From positions 60,411,394-60,475,393 of the forward strand of contig JAIOJX010000006.1 of assembly GCA_022376925.1 (NCBI GenBank): a DNA stretch of 64,000 nucleotides, given 5' to 3'. The translations under genes were made by a program, and so were the position numbers. Shown piece by piece: positions 48,228-60,470 of this stretch (the first letter of the stretch is position 1; each line of letters starts with the position of its first letter). This DNA is from Tragulus kanchil (taxonomy: Eukaryota; Chordata; Mammalia; Artiodactyla; Tragulidae). The notes under the pieces were generated by a model. That model was not told the origin of the DNA and searched no databases. It worked only from the letters and a program-made list of their open reading frames with translations.

Positions 48228-48366
48228 AATTAGACGTATGTGGTTTCCTTTATATGTTATTTGTCTTTATATTTAGTCTGCGTGAGTTTGATTAGAATGT
48301 GCCTTGGTGTGTTTCTAATGGGGTTTATCCTGTATGGAACTCTTTGTGCTTCTTGGACTTGGTTGA

Positions 48367-48873
48367 CTATTTCCTTTCCATGCTGGGGAAGTTTTCAACT
48401 ATAACCTCTTCAAGAATTTTTTCATAGCCTTTCTTCCCCTCTTCTTCTTCTAGAACTCCTATAATTCTAATATTGGTGCATTTGATATTGTTCCATAGGT
48501 CTCTGCTGCTATCCTCAGATCTTTTAATTCTTTCATCTTTGTTCTCTTCTTCAGCATTTATTTCCACCATTCTGTCTTCCAGCTCCCTTATCCGTTCTTC
48601 TGCCTCTGATACTCTACTGTTGAGACCTTCTATAGTATTTTTGAGGTTAGCAATTGAGTTGGTAGTCTCTGTTTGCTTATTCTTCATTTCTTGCATGTCT
48701 CTTCTCAGTGCACTAATTTCCTCTAATATTCTGTTTTCAGTGTTTTGCATTCGCATTAGTATAGCTTTTCTGAATTCCCTTTCAGACAGTTTGTCTATCT
48801 CCTCCTCTGTCATTTGAAGCTGTGTTTCTCTAGCTTGGCCCTTCGTTTGTGCAGTGTTTCTCTGTTGTTTCAT
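48367..48873 (-). pseudogene. L1 ORF1p N-terminal coiled coil and start of RRM
   Basis: The 168-residue frame starts MKQQRNTAQTKGQ. It has a long heptad-rich coiled-coil segment (about residues 25-115: IDKLSEREFRK..., NRILEEISALRRDMQEM..., NSRVSEAEERIRELEDRM) and then the RRM entry NIRIIGVLEEEEGKKGYEKI. ORF1p forms trimers through this coiled coil and coats L1 RNA. The frame stops at FPSMERK, before the RRM is complete, so the product would be truncated. The Met lies about 50 bases downstream of the 5'UTR boundary as judged by composition. Confidence 0.9.
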
Positions 48874-48879
48874 TATTAG

Positions 48880-51800
48880 GTAAGTTTTTGTTTCTTTGTG
48901 TGTGTCTGTGTGTATGGAGTTCTTTTCCCCACCAGCCTTCTTGGTTGAATTCTCCCTTCCTTTGTGTTTGTGTCCTTGTAGAAGGATTCAGTGGTTTGTG
49001 TCTTGGGTGGTGTTAGATCTTGTTTACAGGAGAATAATTTCTAGTGTTGTATGTTCTTTGGTAGTGTGGGGTCTTAGAATCAGGGCTTCCACTCCAAGGA
49101 TCCTTGGTTTGATGATTGGTCAGGGGGTATAGGCTCTATGTCTGGTTTGCTATGGTGTTCCGTGATATTAGTTCAAATACTAGCATCTGAGGAACATGAG
49201 GTGCATCCCTGACAGTTACAGTCATAAAATCATGCAGATGTTTTCCAACATAGTCGTGATATACACATACATACACAGTTATAACCACATCTAACCAGTC
49301 TTACAGAGATAAAGCATAGGAAATTTTTCTGGCAAACGACGCAATCAAAGATGATACTTCCCCGTTAAGCTCTGAATTAATTAAAATAGTACCTGGAACA
49401 ATAGATCTTGGGTAAGGTCCTGGCTTGGACTATTTCACTGAAAGTAATTTTTAACTAAGACATGTGTTGGGGGTGAGGAGGAGGAGAGTGTATGGGTAAT
49501 GAGAAGGAATAGATTGGTCTTGGAAGGATTTTGTAGGGTTAGGTAGCAAACATTAGTGTGTTGTATTGTTTAGTGCAGCTGGAAGAGAATAGTGGAGACA
49601 GGAAGGTAGGAAATATTTATCTAGAGGATAGTGGTAGATAGGAGAAAGTTTTAGATTTAGAACATAGAGGGATGAAGCAATGGTAAAGAGGAAAGAAAAT
49701 TAGAAGTTTCCAAGAATTAAAATTAAAAAAAAATTAAATTTAAAGATCATGAAAAAAAAAGAAATTAAAAATTAAAAAGAGAAGAAAAAATTAATAAGAA
49801 GAGACAAAAGAAAAACCAAAAAATCCAAACCTGACCGATCAATCAAATAAACAGAACCGTCCACAACAAATAAACAAACAAAAAAAGCTAAATACTGTCC
49901 CAGGTTTTTATCCTCTCATCTGTCTGGTAGAAGCCAATCTGCTCTTGATGTTGTTGTCTTCATGATGTAGCCTTTCCCTTACAGCACCAGTTGCTATGGT
50001 TTCTGTTTTTGTTTTCAGCAAGACAAAGGCTTTGCTGCAAGATCAGGTGCTGGCCGGGGTGGTGGGCTGATTCCATTCCATCAGGGGAGGGACCGCGGCG
50101 CACACAGTCCCGTGTTGGAGGTGGGTGCCCCGGCGCTTTACTTGTGTTTGTGTCCTTGTAGAAGGATTCAGTGGTTTGTGTCTTGGGTGGTGTTAGATCT
50201 TGTTTACAGGAGAATAATTTCTAGTGTTGTATGTTCTTTGGTAGTGTGGGGTCTTAGAATCAGGGCTTCCACTCCAAGGATCCTTGGTTTGATGATTGGT
50301 CAGGGGGTATAGGCTCTATGTCTGGTTTGCTATGGTGTTCCGTGATATTAGTTCAAATACTAGCATCTGAGGAACATGAGGTGCATCCCTGACAGTTACA
50401 GTCATAAAATCATGCAGATGTTTTCCAACATAGTCGTGATATACACATACATACACAGTTATAACCACATCTAACCAGTCTTACAGAGATAAAGCATAGG
50501 AAATTTTTCTGGCAAACGACGCAATCAAAGATGATACTTCCCCGTTAAGCTCTGAATTAATTAAAATAGTACCTGGAACAATAGATCTTGGGTAAGGTCC
50601 TGGCTTGGACTATTTCACTGAAAGTAATTTTTAACTAAGACATGTGTTGGGGGTGAGGAGGAGGAGAGTGTATGGGTAATGAGAAGGAATAGATTGGTCT
50701 TGGAAGGATTTTGTAGGGTTAGGTAGCAAACATTAGTGTGTTGTATTGTTTAGTGCAGCTGGAAGAGAATAGTGGAGACAGGAAGGTAGGAAATATTTAT
50801 CTAGAGGATAGTGGTAGATAGGAGAAAGTTTTAGATTTAGAACATAGAGGGATGAAGCAATGGTAAAGAGGAAAGAAAATTAGAAGTTTCCAAGAATTAA
50901 AATTCAAAAAAAAATTAAATTTAAAGATCATGAAAAAAAAAGAAATTAAAAATTAAAAAGAGAAGAAAAAATTAATAAGAAGAGACAAAAGAAAAACCAA
51001 AAAATCCAAACCTGACCGATCAATCAAATAAACAGAACCGTCCACAACAAATAAACAAACAAAAAAAGCTAAATACTGTCCCAGGTTTTTATCCTCTCAT
51101 CTGTCTGGTAGAAGCCAATCTGCTCTTGATGTTGTTGTCTTCATGATGTAGCCTTTCCCTTACAGCACCAGTTGCTATGGTTTCTGTTTTTGTTTTCAGC
51201 AAGACAAAGGCTTTGCTGCAAGATCAGGTGCTGGCCGGGGTGGTGGGCTGATTCCATTCCATCAGGGGAGGGACCGCGGCGCACACAGTCCCGTGTTGGA
51301 GGTGGGTGCCCCGGCTCGACCGTGCACCTGTCGGTAGGCTCCAATACCTACCCTTCTCCTGGCTTCCTCCGCTGCGGGTGTAGCTATGGGCATGCACAGG
51401 CTTCTTCTCCACTGGCGCGTGTGCACTGCCAGTTATGCGTCCATGTCCCAAAGGCAGGCATGAGCTTTCCCATCCGGCTCAAACCCGGCCTCTGGTCAGC
51501 AATCCCTGGGCAACTTCTCCGTTCAGCAAGTCCCCCACTAGGAATGTTTGAACTTACCCGGTGACAGGCGGAAAGTTGCGATTTTCACCCAGCCAAGCAG
51601 CACAATTTTCGCGATGAGCACTCCCTATTCGGCTCTATCCAGGTCCCTAGGCAGCTCCCTACAGGGAACTTCCTAACTGCATTCTGCTCGCCCTGCTCCA
51701 GTATCTTATCTTCGCAGTGCCTTAATTTCTGCTGGTGATCTTGCCGGATTCTTGGAGTTTTCCCGCTGAGCGCTGCCCTCTCTCTGCCGACGCTCCACTC

Positions 51801-52061
51801 AGGCCTCTTTTTAGGGCACTTTCTAGTGTACTCTCCATCAGTCCGGTTCAACGTGGGGGTTAGGATAGAGGGTTCTCAGAACAGTAGCTCCAGGAAAGTT
51901 CTGGCTGTTCACTCTTCGACCCTCGCGGACCTAAAGAGTACTTCTGTCATCTAGAAGCTGGTTTGTTGGTGGTGTTTCGGTTCTTGATTAATTCTGGTGA
52001 TTCTGTTGGGGAACTAGTGAAATCTTCCCCCCATTCCTCCACCATCTTGGACCCTTCTTCC
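48880..52061 (-). promoter_or_regulatory. L1 5'UTR (internal promoter region), inflated by D15
   Basis: On the minus strand this precedes ORF1. The distal 51230-52000 part is GC- and CpG-rich (e.g. GGACCGCGGCGCACACAG, GCTCGACCGTGCACCTGTCGG), standing out from the AT-rich surroundings, as expected of an L1 internal promoter. The middle (49700-49880 and 50880-51070) is A/T-rich. Subtracting the 1180-bp duplication leaves about 2.0 kb. Plus-strand frames of 66-130 codons here are antisense shadows. Confidence 0.8.
48963..51314 (+). repeat. Direct duplication D15, period 1180
   Basis: Unit 48963-50134 and unit 50143-51314, with the 8-base filler GCTTTACT at the join. The interior is nearly identical; one A-run region differs (AAAATTAAAAA at 49720 against AAAATTCAAAAA at 50900). 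Confidence 0.95.
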
Positions 52062-52092
52062 TAGGTTACCATCTTCTTTTTGCTATTCTTTC

Positions 52093-52320
52093 CAAGTGTG
52101 GATGCTCAGTCCCATCAGTCATGTTTGACTCTTTGTGACCCTATGTACTGTGGCCCAGCAGTGTCTCTGTCCATGGATTTCTCCAGGAAAGAATACTGAA
52201 CTGGGTTGTCATGTCATCCTCCAAGGTATCTTTCCCACCTAAGGATAGAACCCATGTCTCTTATATCCCCTACAGTGGTAGGTAGGTTCTTTACCACTAG
52301 TGCCACCTAGGAAGTCCCAT
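52093..52320 (-). mobile_element. Bov-tA SINE, minus strand
   Basis: Complement of Bov-tA: TGTTTGACTCTTTGTGACCC, TCTCTGTCCATGGATTTCTC, GAAAGAATACTGAACTGGG and GTTCTTTACCACTAGTGCC up to ACCTAGGAAGTCCC at the head. It lies just outside the L1 5' end. Confidence 0.9.
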
Positions 52321-54950
52321 ATCTATTTTTATGAAGGTGTAAATCAGTGAATGATATGTGTTATGCCCTTAATATTTTTAGGGTCATGACTTTAAAATAA
52401 ATTGTATAGCTAAGGATTGCCATGAAAACATTGTAGCTGTCCATTAGTCTATGGCAAAAATCCATGGAGAACTAATCAGTGAAAACTAGAGATTATGTCT
52501 ATATTAAGCTATCAATCATCACTCATGCTGATACCTCTGGAAACACAAATGGATCTCTCTGCCTAAAGACCAATTTAAGAAGTGAAGTATTTATTAGAAA
52601 ATAAATACATTTTTCAGTAATAAATCCAAGTGGAAGACCACATGCATCCTTAAAATGCATTTTCACTTTTTCTTCTCAACTGATTTCAAACAAGTAAGCA
52701 AACATGTCAAGCCTTGTTTCCTAGGATACCATTCATCAAACATGCAGTTTTAGAGGTCAGAGACAGGGTAAGAGCAGTCATCACAGAATCAGTTCTTCTG
52801 CCAAGAAGCTAAGAATAACACTTGCATCTTAATGTCCCTGGGGATCAGCAAAGGAAATTGGCCATGATATGAAAGATTCCCGTGTGTGCCTAATGTGTAG
52901 AGTATAACATTTCAAATACCTGGTGACTTAGAAATGTTGAGCAGAATATTAGAATATCTGGCTAAATGAGCCAAATAATAATCCATAAAAATAAATATGG
53001 TCATGTAATATATATAGTGGGTGAGGAGCAAGGTTACCAGATTGTATAGGTATTAAATAATTAATTAGACTCTGTTTTGAAGTTTTGTTGTGAATATGTG
53101 GCAAGAATATAGATGTTTGCTTGAAGGCTAAATCAAACAGAAAATTCAGACACCATTGATTTTAGGACAAAAGGAATGTGTTAACGTTAGACATGATTGA
53201 TCATTGTTTCAAACAACGTTAAATGAATATAGTATATCTCCCTGTCTCTTACTTTTTTATTGTTATTTATTGTTTTATTATCAAAGAAGTTCTCATCTCT
53301 TTGTCACATGAGGATTTTTTCTGCTTCAGAATTTCAGTCTCAAAACTCCACATCCAGTTTATTGATTCTGACTTGTTTGACTTAGGTCATGGGCCATTGT
53401 GATCATATGGAAGGAATCTGTAGATGGACTTAGTACTCAGTTCATGTCTACCTCTGGGAATGACTTAAATCATACATCCATATGTATTGAATGGTTTAAG
53501 TCCCAGTGATTTAGGACCCAAAGTAAAACTGAAGTTTTGTTATCAGAAAAACTTGGAGTGTGTTCTAACTGGCTAAAATAAATGATTTCAGGAAATACAA
53601 AATTATCTGATCTCAAATAAATTTTGTATTTCTTATAAAAAGTTATATCTAAAATATTTACTATGACAGTTACTTCAAATGAATAAAGATAGAAAGGTAG
53701 TTCAGTCCAAAGTAAGTATAAAATATTATCTCCAAAAATATAATGAATATAAATGCTAGTGGAAAACTCAGGGTATTTCCCCAACTGCTGAAATACCTTC
53801 AGTAATTCACACCAGAACTTGCTTTAATATTCATGAAAAAATTTAATGAGGTAAGATAAACATATATATAAAAGATGGCTATCATCATTCATTAAAATGT
53901 TAAATTAGACACTAAAAACATTAATCAAAAGTCAGTGAGCAAGTTTTCTTTTCAATACAGGCTTGACTAAAAGTAATATATTAACATTTGATATTTAATG
54001 GAAAAAAATTTTCCAACTTCCAACAAGCTAAGAAATCTTTGCTAGCTATCTCCAGCCGATACTGTTTTAGTTTGGGAGCTATAGTATCTAGTCTATAAAA
54101 TCAGTAACAGAAAAGGAGAATTAATATCCTTAAAGGAAGAGACGTGTTCAGGTGTATGGAAGAGAGGATATTAAACAGATGAAGAGCACATAAACAGGAA
54201 ATGAAAATGTTTAAAAATCAAATATCATAATATCAGTCATCAGGAACACATTCTTCACACCCATATACATTATTAGCTGAAACTTGAAGGTAAATTGTTA
54301 CATAATTTTAAAAATTCTTGTCATTTCTGAATGCTAGATAATCACAGTTGAATTATAATTGAAAAATTATTGTGTCATATTTTAGACATAGAAAATAATA
54401 CAGTAAACAGTCACACATCTGCTCCCAGCCAAGGAAATAAACCATCACTAACAGGAGTGTGAGCTCCTCTGAACTACTTTCTGAATTTGACTTCCCTTCT
54501 CTTCATAAATATTAAACAAAAGAAACAAAAACATTGTAAATCAATTAGGCAGTTATAAAATATTTATGAAGAAAACATTTTAGGGATTATTCAAGTGAAT
54601 TATTTCAAATGAAGGTTTCATTGTGACTGTAGTCACTCCACACTTGCATTTACATGTATGCAAAAAGACATGAAATAAAGTTGAGGTAAATATATGAATA
54701 CTTTATTTGTATATCTTTAGCACAATCTCTTCCCGCTAATCACATTTTTTCAATTTTTGACAGTTAATGGATTTTATGAAGCAAATTAGTTCAATGTTTT
54801 ACTAATTCTTTTCATTGAATTGTGATTCCATTTCTATGAGCTAAATATTATTGTATGCATTTGAAAAATGAGGAAAATTAAAGATCAGTCAATATAACTT
54901 CAAAAATCTGTAGAAAGAATATGGCAAATTTGAAATTTGACTTTGGCTAT
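52321..54950. other. Unassigned AT-rich DNA
   Basis: No gene or confident repeat recognised. The longest frame (104 codons, 53470-53784, minus) has no recognisable motif and an AT-driven composition. Confidence 0.5.
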
Positions 54951-55157
54951 ACTTTCTTTTTTTTTTTTTAAGAAACAGTCATTTAGCTGTGTTGGATCAT
55001 ATTTGTGGTGCATGGGATATTTGATTTTTGTTGCAGCATGTGGAATATTTAGTTGCAGCAGGCAAAATCTTAGTTGCAGCACTTGGGATCTAGTTCCCCA
55101 ACCAGGGATTGATTCCAGGCTCCCTGTATTGGGAACACTGGACAACCAGGGAAGTCT
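54951..55157 (-). mobile_element. CHR-2-like SINE, minus strand
   Basis: T-run at 54957-54970, then AGCTGTGTTGGATCATATTT, repeats of TTAGTTGCAGCA, GATCTAGTTCCCCAACCAGG, GGGATTGATTCCAGGC and CTGGACAACCAGGGAAGTC. This is the classic antisense pattern of the shorter CHR family, distinct from the longer elements at 19275 and 37857. Confidence 0.88.
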
Positions 55158-56229
55158 CCCCTACTCTATTGTTTTTAATTTATAGGAAAAAGTCAATACT
55201 GTCATGGTTGTGTTTATTAAAATCTAGTATACTTTAGAATTACATAGTGAAATATTTATTTCTAAAAAGCCTGGGACTCACTTCTGAATAATCATTTAGA
55301 CTGGGTAGGTACATGAAAGATACTTATACTATCATCTCCACATTTGTAACAACATGACCAAAAAATGAGATTTATAAAGCCTTTCTTAAACCTATAAAGA
55401 TTCCCAGTAGAATCACTGGAGTTTAAACTTAGTCTCAGGCTCACTCCTTGTATATTTATCTAAATAATAATGTTCTAATCATGATCACAGGGGAGAACAT
55501 GAAAATGATTTCATTTGGCTTTCCCTTCTCAGTAACACTTAGGTGCAAAAATGAAGTTCAGAGCTGAAATAATGGAGAAAAACATTTCAGATACATGAAG
55601 ATTATTTCATCTATGATTACATAGATTAATAAGGAATTGCTTATTGAAACTGTAGTTTGAATTTCTCATAACTAGTTTTTACCTTCTGTTTAGATTTGCC
55701 TTTTAAATTCTATAATTTTGTAATTTTTTTGATGACCCTAATACCTTACAAATTTAGTATACAGCAATTTATATTCTAGATTGGTAAGATTGAGATGATT
55801 TGAATACATAACTGTCTTGACCAATGTCTTTCAGAAAGTATGATGATTGTAACCATAGGTATGAGTAGGTGAAAAACAAAAAGCTTATTACATTTTCATA
55901 AAAGTGGCAGCAAGATCAGGCATCCTTTTTTATGTGTGTACAGTGTGAACATTCTTCTTTGATTCTAATCAGCATAGATAGCAAAATCTGATTTTGTGAA
56001 GCTTTCCTCATTTCTATCCTCTGTCAAAGGAATGAAGTGCTACTTGAGGAAAAAAACTGTCTCACTTCTGTATAGCCAACTCATTTGTTGACTATGTTGA
56101 ACAAAGTTTAGAACTACTTCTTTCATTATGAATCTTCTACTGGAATATAATAACATGTAGGCTTGGGCAACAATATAAAATAGTTGTTCTCATGTGGACT
56201 GCAGAGTATATTTCTACTCCATTATTAAT
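55158..56229. other. Unassigned AT-rich DNA
   Basis: No gene, RNA gene or confident repeat seen. Confidence 0.5.
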
Positions 56230-56565
56230 ATGTTATGGGCTCTAGTGCTCAAAATTTGTATCTTGAAACTCTAGCCTCCAGTATCTCAAAGTGTGACTAT
56301 CTGCAGATAATGGTGACTATTTGGAGAGTGGAATTTTTATAAGAAGAGGAAATTTGAACACATGCGTATGAAAAGATTACACGAAGACACAAGAGAGAAT
56401 GTTTATCTATACATCAAGGAGAGACATCCCAGAAGCAACTAACCCTGCCGACACCTTGATATCAGGTTTTCAGTCTTCAGAATAATGAGAAAATGTATTT
56501 CTGTAGCTTAGCGCCTTCTGTTGGTGGCACTTTGCTATTGCAGCTCTAGCGAACTAATACAAATT
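56230..56565 (+). mobile_element. MaLR (MLT1-like) LTR
   Basis: The order TTATAAGAAGAGGAAATTTG, GAAGACACAAGAGAGAATG, ACCCTGCCGACACCTTGAT, AGAATAATGAGAAAATGTAT and CTCTAGCGAACTAATACAA matches the 3' two thirds of an MLT1-type ERVL-MaLR LTR. TTATGGGCTCTAGTGCTC at 56232 resembles the LTR start. It is a solo, ancient, non-coding element shared by placental mammals. Confidence 0.8.
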
Positions 56566-58552
56566 GTTAAAAAACAAACAAACAGAAAACACTGGATTTT
56601 TTTTCTTTTTTTTTCAGAGAGAGAAAAAAAATCCCTCATATTTAAAAATAGAATTTCAATATCCTCGAATGTGTGTGACTATAATACAGTGGAAGACTCA
56701 TGCTACTGTTACTAACCAATGACTGCCAATTTGATGATTTTGATAGTTGCTTATAGACTTCTTCGATTGTGGCAGTCTTATTTCTCATCAATTGATTCTA
56801 ATGATAATGTGATGTCATCAATCATTGATAGGTACTGTGCACGTAATCACATTTCGCATGTTTCTCATTGGCCAACTCAGCTATTCAGGTCTTGGAGTGA
56901 GTATAGAAAATCCAAAACCCTACTTAATTTTCACCCTTTATTAACCTTACCAAGAGGTAGAGCTGTACATACTGTTTTATAAATAGTGAATTCTAATCTA
57001 GTAGTACTGGAAATCACTGAAAATCAGAGAACTTTATTGTTCTGAATTAATTTCATGAATAATAGGCTTACTCACCAATGCTTTATACTAATTCAGCACA
57101 CACATGCAAGTAGGTACACTCTAGTATAGTGTACTGCTTAAGATCAGAGTCTCTAGAGATAGTATGCCTGGGATTATATTTTGACTTCCAAATTTATTAA
57201 TATTCAAATAACTAGAAACATTCTTAACATATTTTCTTCCACTTTAAATAGGATTTAACTGTACCTGATTTAAAAATAATTGGAGAGAAGGTTAACTCAG
57301 TCTAAATATGTAAAGCACTGAGAACAGGAGCAGAAACATAGTGGATAATTAATAAATCTTTAATATTATTTTTGTGTTTTTTTTATATACTGATACCTAC
57401 TTTTATTTAAAGGGAAAATACATAGTAATAAACATCTTGATGATTTTTATAAGAAGAGGAAATTTGAACACATGCGTATGAAAAGATTACGAAGACACAA
57501 GAGAGAATGTTTATCTATACATCAAGGAGAGACATCCCAGAAGCAACTAACCCTGCCGACACCTTGATATCAGGTTTTCAGTCTTCAGAATAATGAGAAA
57601 ATGTATTTCTGTAGCTTAGCGCCTTCTGTTGGTGGCACTTTGCTATTGCAGCTCTAGCGAACTAATACAAATTGTTAAAAAACAAACAAACAGAAAACAC
57701 TGGATTTTTTTTCTTTTTTTTTCAGAGAGAGAAAAAAAATCTCTCATATTTAAAAATAGAATTTCAATATCCTCGAATGTGTGTGACTATAATACAGTGG
57801 AAGACTCATGCTACTGTTACTAACCAATGACTGCCAATTTGATGATTTTGATAGTTGCTTATAGACTTCTTCGATTGTGGCAGTCTTATTTCTCATCAAT
57901 TGATTCTAATGATAATGTGATGTCATCAATCATTGATAGGTACTGTGCACGTAATCACATTTCGCATGTTTCTCATTGGCCAACTCAGCTATTCAGGTCT
58001 TGGAGTGAGTATAGAAAATCCAAAACCCTACTTAATTTTCACCCTTTATTAACCTTACCAAGAGGTAGAGCTGTACATACTGTTTTATAAATAGTGAATT
58101 CTAATCTAGTAGTACTGGAAATCACTGAAAATCAGAGAACTTTATTGTTCTGAATTAATTTCATGAATAATAGGCTTACTCACCAATGCTTTATACTAAT
58201 TCAGCACACACATGCAAGTAGGTACACTCTAGTATAGTGTACTGCTTAAGATCAGAGTCTCTAGAGATAGTATGCCTGGGATTATATTTTGACTTCCAAA
58301 TTTATTAATATTCAAATAACTAGAAACATTCTTAACATATTTTCTTCCACTTTAAATAGGATTTAACTGTACCTGATTTAAAAATAATTGGAGAGAAGGT
58401 TAACTCAGTCTAAATATGTAAAGCACTGAGAACAGGAGCAGAAACATAGTGGATAATTAATAAATCTTTAATATTATTTTTGTGTTTTTTTTATATACTG
58501 ATACCTACTTTTATTTAAAGGGAAAATACATAGTAATAAACATCTTGATGAC
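56333..58552 (+). repeat. Direct duplication D16, period 1108-1110
   Basis: Unit 56333-57442 and unit 57443-58552. Differences are ATTACACGAAG against ATTACGAAG and AAATCCCTC against AAATCTCTC. The units cover an LTR part and about 870 bp of DNA with no recognised repeat or gene. Confidence 0.95.
57443..57673 (+). mobile_element. Partial second copy of the MLT1-like LTR
   Basis: Copy of 56333-56565 through D16. It starts abruptly inside the element at ATTTTTATAAGAAGAGG, so it is not an insertion of its own. Confidence 0.85.
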
Positions 58553-59350
58553 TTTCATAAGGTGGAGAGAACAGAATAAGAGACAGTTCTAGGGTTAAAG
58601 TCTTTACTATTATTATAGTTGTCATGGGCAAGCAAAAGCATCTTCATTGACAGATATTGGAACCCTAATTATGAGAAGAACAGTTCTGACGGGGAAAGTG
58701 ATGAGGAAGAGAAGTTAGGTTATTTGCAGGGAATGCCGCTATGCAGGGAAGAAAACCCCTCTACTCTAACTTGGTGGGTATGCCAAATGCTCCCACAAGG
58801 GTGGTCATTAGTACCAGGGGATGGTTCCACGTTCACATCTCACAGGAAAGATCAAAGAAAAGATATCCGGGTCGAGCGGACAAATGTCTTTTCACACTAG
58901 TGATAAGCGCTGCCTGCAGCCCTGCCTCTCTGAGACCTCCTCCGAGGATGACTAAGTAGCTGGTTATTGATAGGAAGCCTGGGCCTGAAATAGTCCCACT
59001 CATAAAACTAGCAGTTTATAGACTTAAACTATCACCTTTGACAAACATTGATAGAGACATTTACCTAGGCACTAGTGCAAGCACAAAAGCTCTTCCACTC
59101 GTGCATTTTTAGTTATAAAGTAACACACTTTTACAACTCATAGTTCCCTTTGCAAATTAAGAATTGAAACAGTGATTTCTGTATAGACACATGTTTTCCC
59201 CTCCCCGAGGACAAAGGTGTTTACCTAAGCGCTAGTAGAGGAGCAAAAAGTTCCAGTACTAACCACTTTTGCATCTCTAGAGGAGCAAAAAACTCTTCTA
59301 ATAACCACTTTTGTGATTACTAGTTAACTTAAGATTTCTAGTTGAGAAAA

Positions 59351-59611
59351 TATAAAAGTGTAATTTAAGATTTTACAGCAGGCTTGCTCATGGAGATCAA
59401 CTGCACCTGATCTAAGATCGAGACTCTCCAGCTCTGGGGTAAGAACTTCTGCTTGCATTTGACTGAGTTCTGATTTTACTTAATTCATTTCTGATTTTAC
59501 TTAGGAAGTTCTGATTATTTGAGTGAGTTCTGATTATTTGTGCTTGCCTTTATTTGAATTCTGATTAATGGAATCTTGATTCTGATTATTATATGTTCTG
59601 TGATTAATAAA
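59351..59611 (+). promoter_or_regulatory. LTR core promoter and polyadenylation signal
   Basis: TATAAAA at 59351 and AATAAA at 59606, with a start site expected about 25-30 bases after the first. The D17 second copy (from 60471) keeps the AATAAA (60722-60727) but starts inside the TATA box, so the second copy has no promoter. Confidence 0.5.
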
Positions 59612-59620
59612 GCTACTCTT
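59395..59620 (+). repeat. Degenerate TTCTGATT-type short repeats
   Basis: About nine occurrences of TTCTGATT or close variants at irregular 15-25 base spacing. They lie in the R region of the LTR and again about 1116 bases downstream. Confidence 0.75.
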
Positions 59621-59690
59621 GGTTTGACAATACTCGAGACCATGACACTTTATTGTCCAAGTCCAAGACTCAGGACTCTGAGGGGACTAC

Positions 59691-60470
59691 ACTGTGACTG
59701 TAAAAGGTCTCAGATCTGTTTAAGATAGTATCTCTTTGTGAGAACTAATAAGAATAGGAATCACAGTAAGCTGCAGCACAATGCCCATGACATAGTCAAA
59801 TGTGAAGAACCATTAAGATCACCAAACCAATAACCCATCCTGCTACTGAAAATAAGAATATGTACTGATGAGCTTCTTCAAAATAATCATATAAACTCAT
59901 TTCTAGGAATACATAAGCTATATTTTTTACTTTCTCATGCCTCAAGTAACTGTTTTACTGAACTTCATTTACTCTATTCACTGAACACTGATTCTTCCTC
60001 CATATTTACACTAATTATTTTTCTAAGACATTTTTATTCAAAGTTAGTTTGTCAATACTTTTGCTCATCACAACATAGTCACAAAAATAATTGTTATTCA
60101 TGAAATAATTACAATGTACTAGATACTATAACAAGCTCCAAGCATGCATTAGTTCATTGAATATTCATGATGATCCTGTGAGGTAATCACAAAGAATATC
60201 CTCACTTTACAGATTTGGAAACTGAGTCTAAAGTTCAAGTAACTGAACTCACCTAGTAAGTATAAATGTGGAATCTGAACCCATATATCTAGACTCCAGA
60301 GCCAAATAATAATAATTATAATTATTTTACCAAATGGAATCTGGTCTACATCATTCTCCCTCTACCACATATCCGTTGGAGTTTTCTTTGCTCATATAAC
60401 TTTGTAAGATGAAATTACCTCCACACAACTCCATTTGAAGAAAACTTAAAGTCCTGTTATAAAATAAATA
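59691..60470. other. Unassigned AT-rich DNA
   Basis: No gene recognised. It contains a short AATAATAATAATTATAATTATTTT patch at about 60305. Repeated at 60806-61576, and the part from 60041 is repeated a third time from 62286. Confidence 0.5.

Larger units (their letters stand above)
42684..52061 (-). mobile_element. Full-length L1 (bovid type), minus strand, with target-site duplication
   Basis: The complement runs from a 5' end at 52061 (GGAAGAAGGGTCCAAGATGG) through a GC-rich 5'UTR, ORF1 (to about 47990), ORF2 (start codon complement at 47952-47954, stop at 44151 in the continuous copy) and 3'UTR to an A-tail complement at 42677-42700. The sequence TAGGTTAC.AT.TTCTTTTT occurs at 42663 and at 52062 with two mismatches, a target-site duplication of about 20 bp. 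ORF2 measured in the continuous copy (44151-47954) is 3804 bp, the normal size. D14 and D15 add about 2.3 kb. Frameshifts and stops make the copy inactive. Confidence 0.93.
58620..59690 (+). mobile_element. Probable endogenous retrovirus LTR (solo), class II-like
   Basis: A TG start at 58620 is followed by a region of higher GC than the flanks, a TATAAAA box at 59351-59357, and an AATAAA polyadenylation signal at 59606-59611. A possible end is CTACA at about 59690. Spacing fits U3 (about 750 bp), R (about 250 bp) and U5 (about 65 bp). The R region carries repeated TTCTGATT(A/T)TT motifs. A 93-codon frame in U3 (58619-58900) starts only at a TTG and has no recognised domain. I found no matching target-site duplication and no internal viral genes next to it. 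Class assignment is inference from layout. Confidence 0.5.

Noticed and set aside
51172..51564. 130-codon plus-strand frame in GC-rich DNA, considered as a possible host exon or CpG-island gene
   Set aside because: It is the antisense of the L1 5'UTR. The GC content is that of the L1 promoter.
56719..56982. 87-codon frame duplicated exactly at 57827-58090
   Set aside because: Exact copy caused by D16. No domain, start context or partner suggests a gene.
58619..58900. 93-codon frame in the LTR considered as a retroviral accessory or superantigen-like gene
   Set aside because: It starts only at TTG and has no recognisable domain or signal sequence. It is kept as an LTR observation only.
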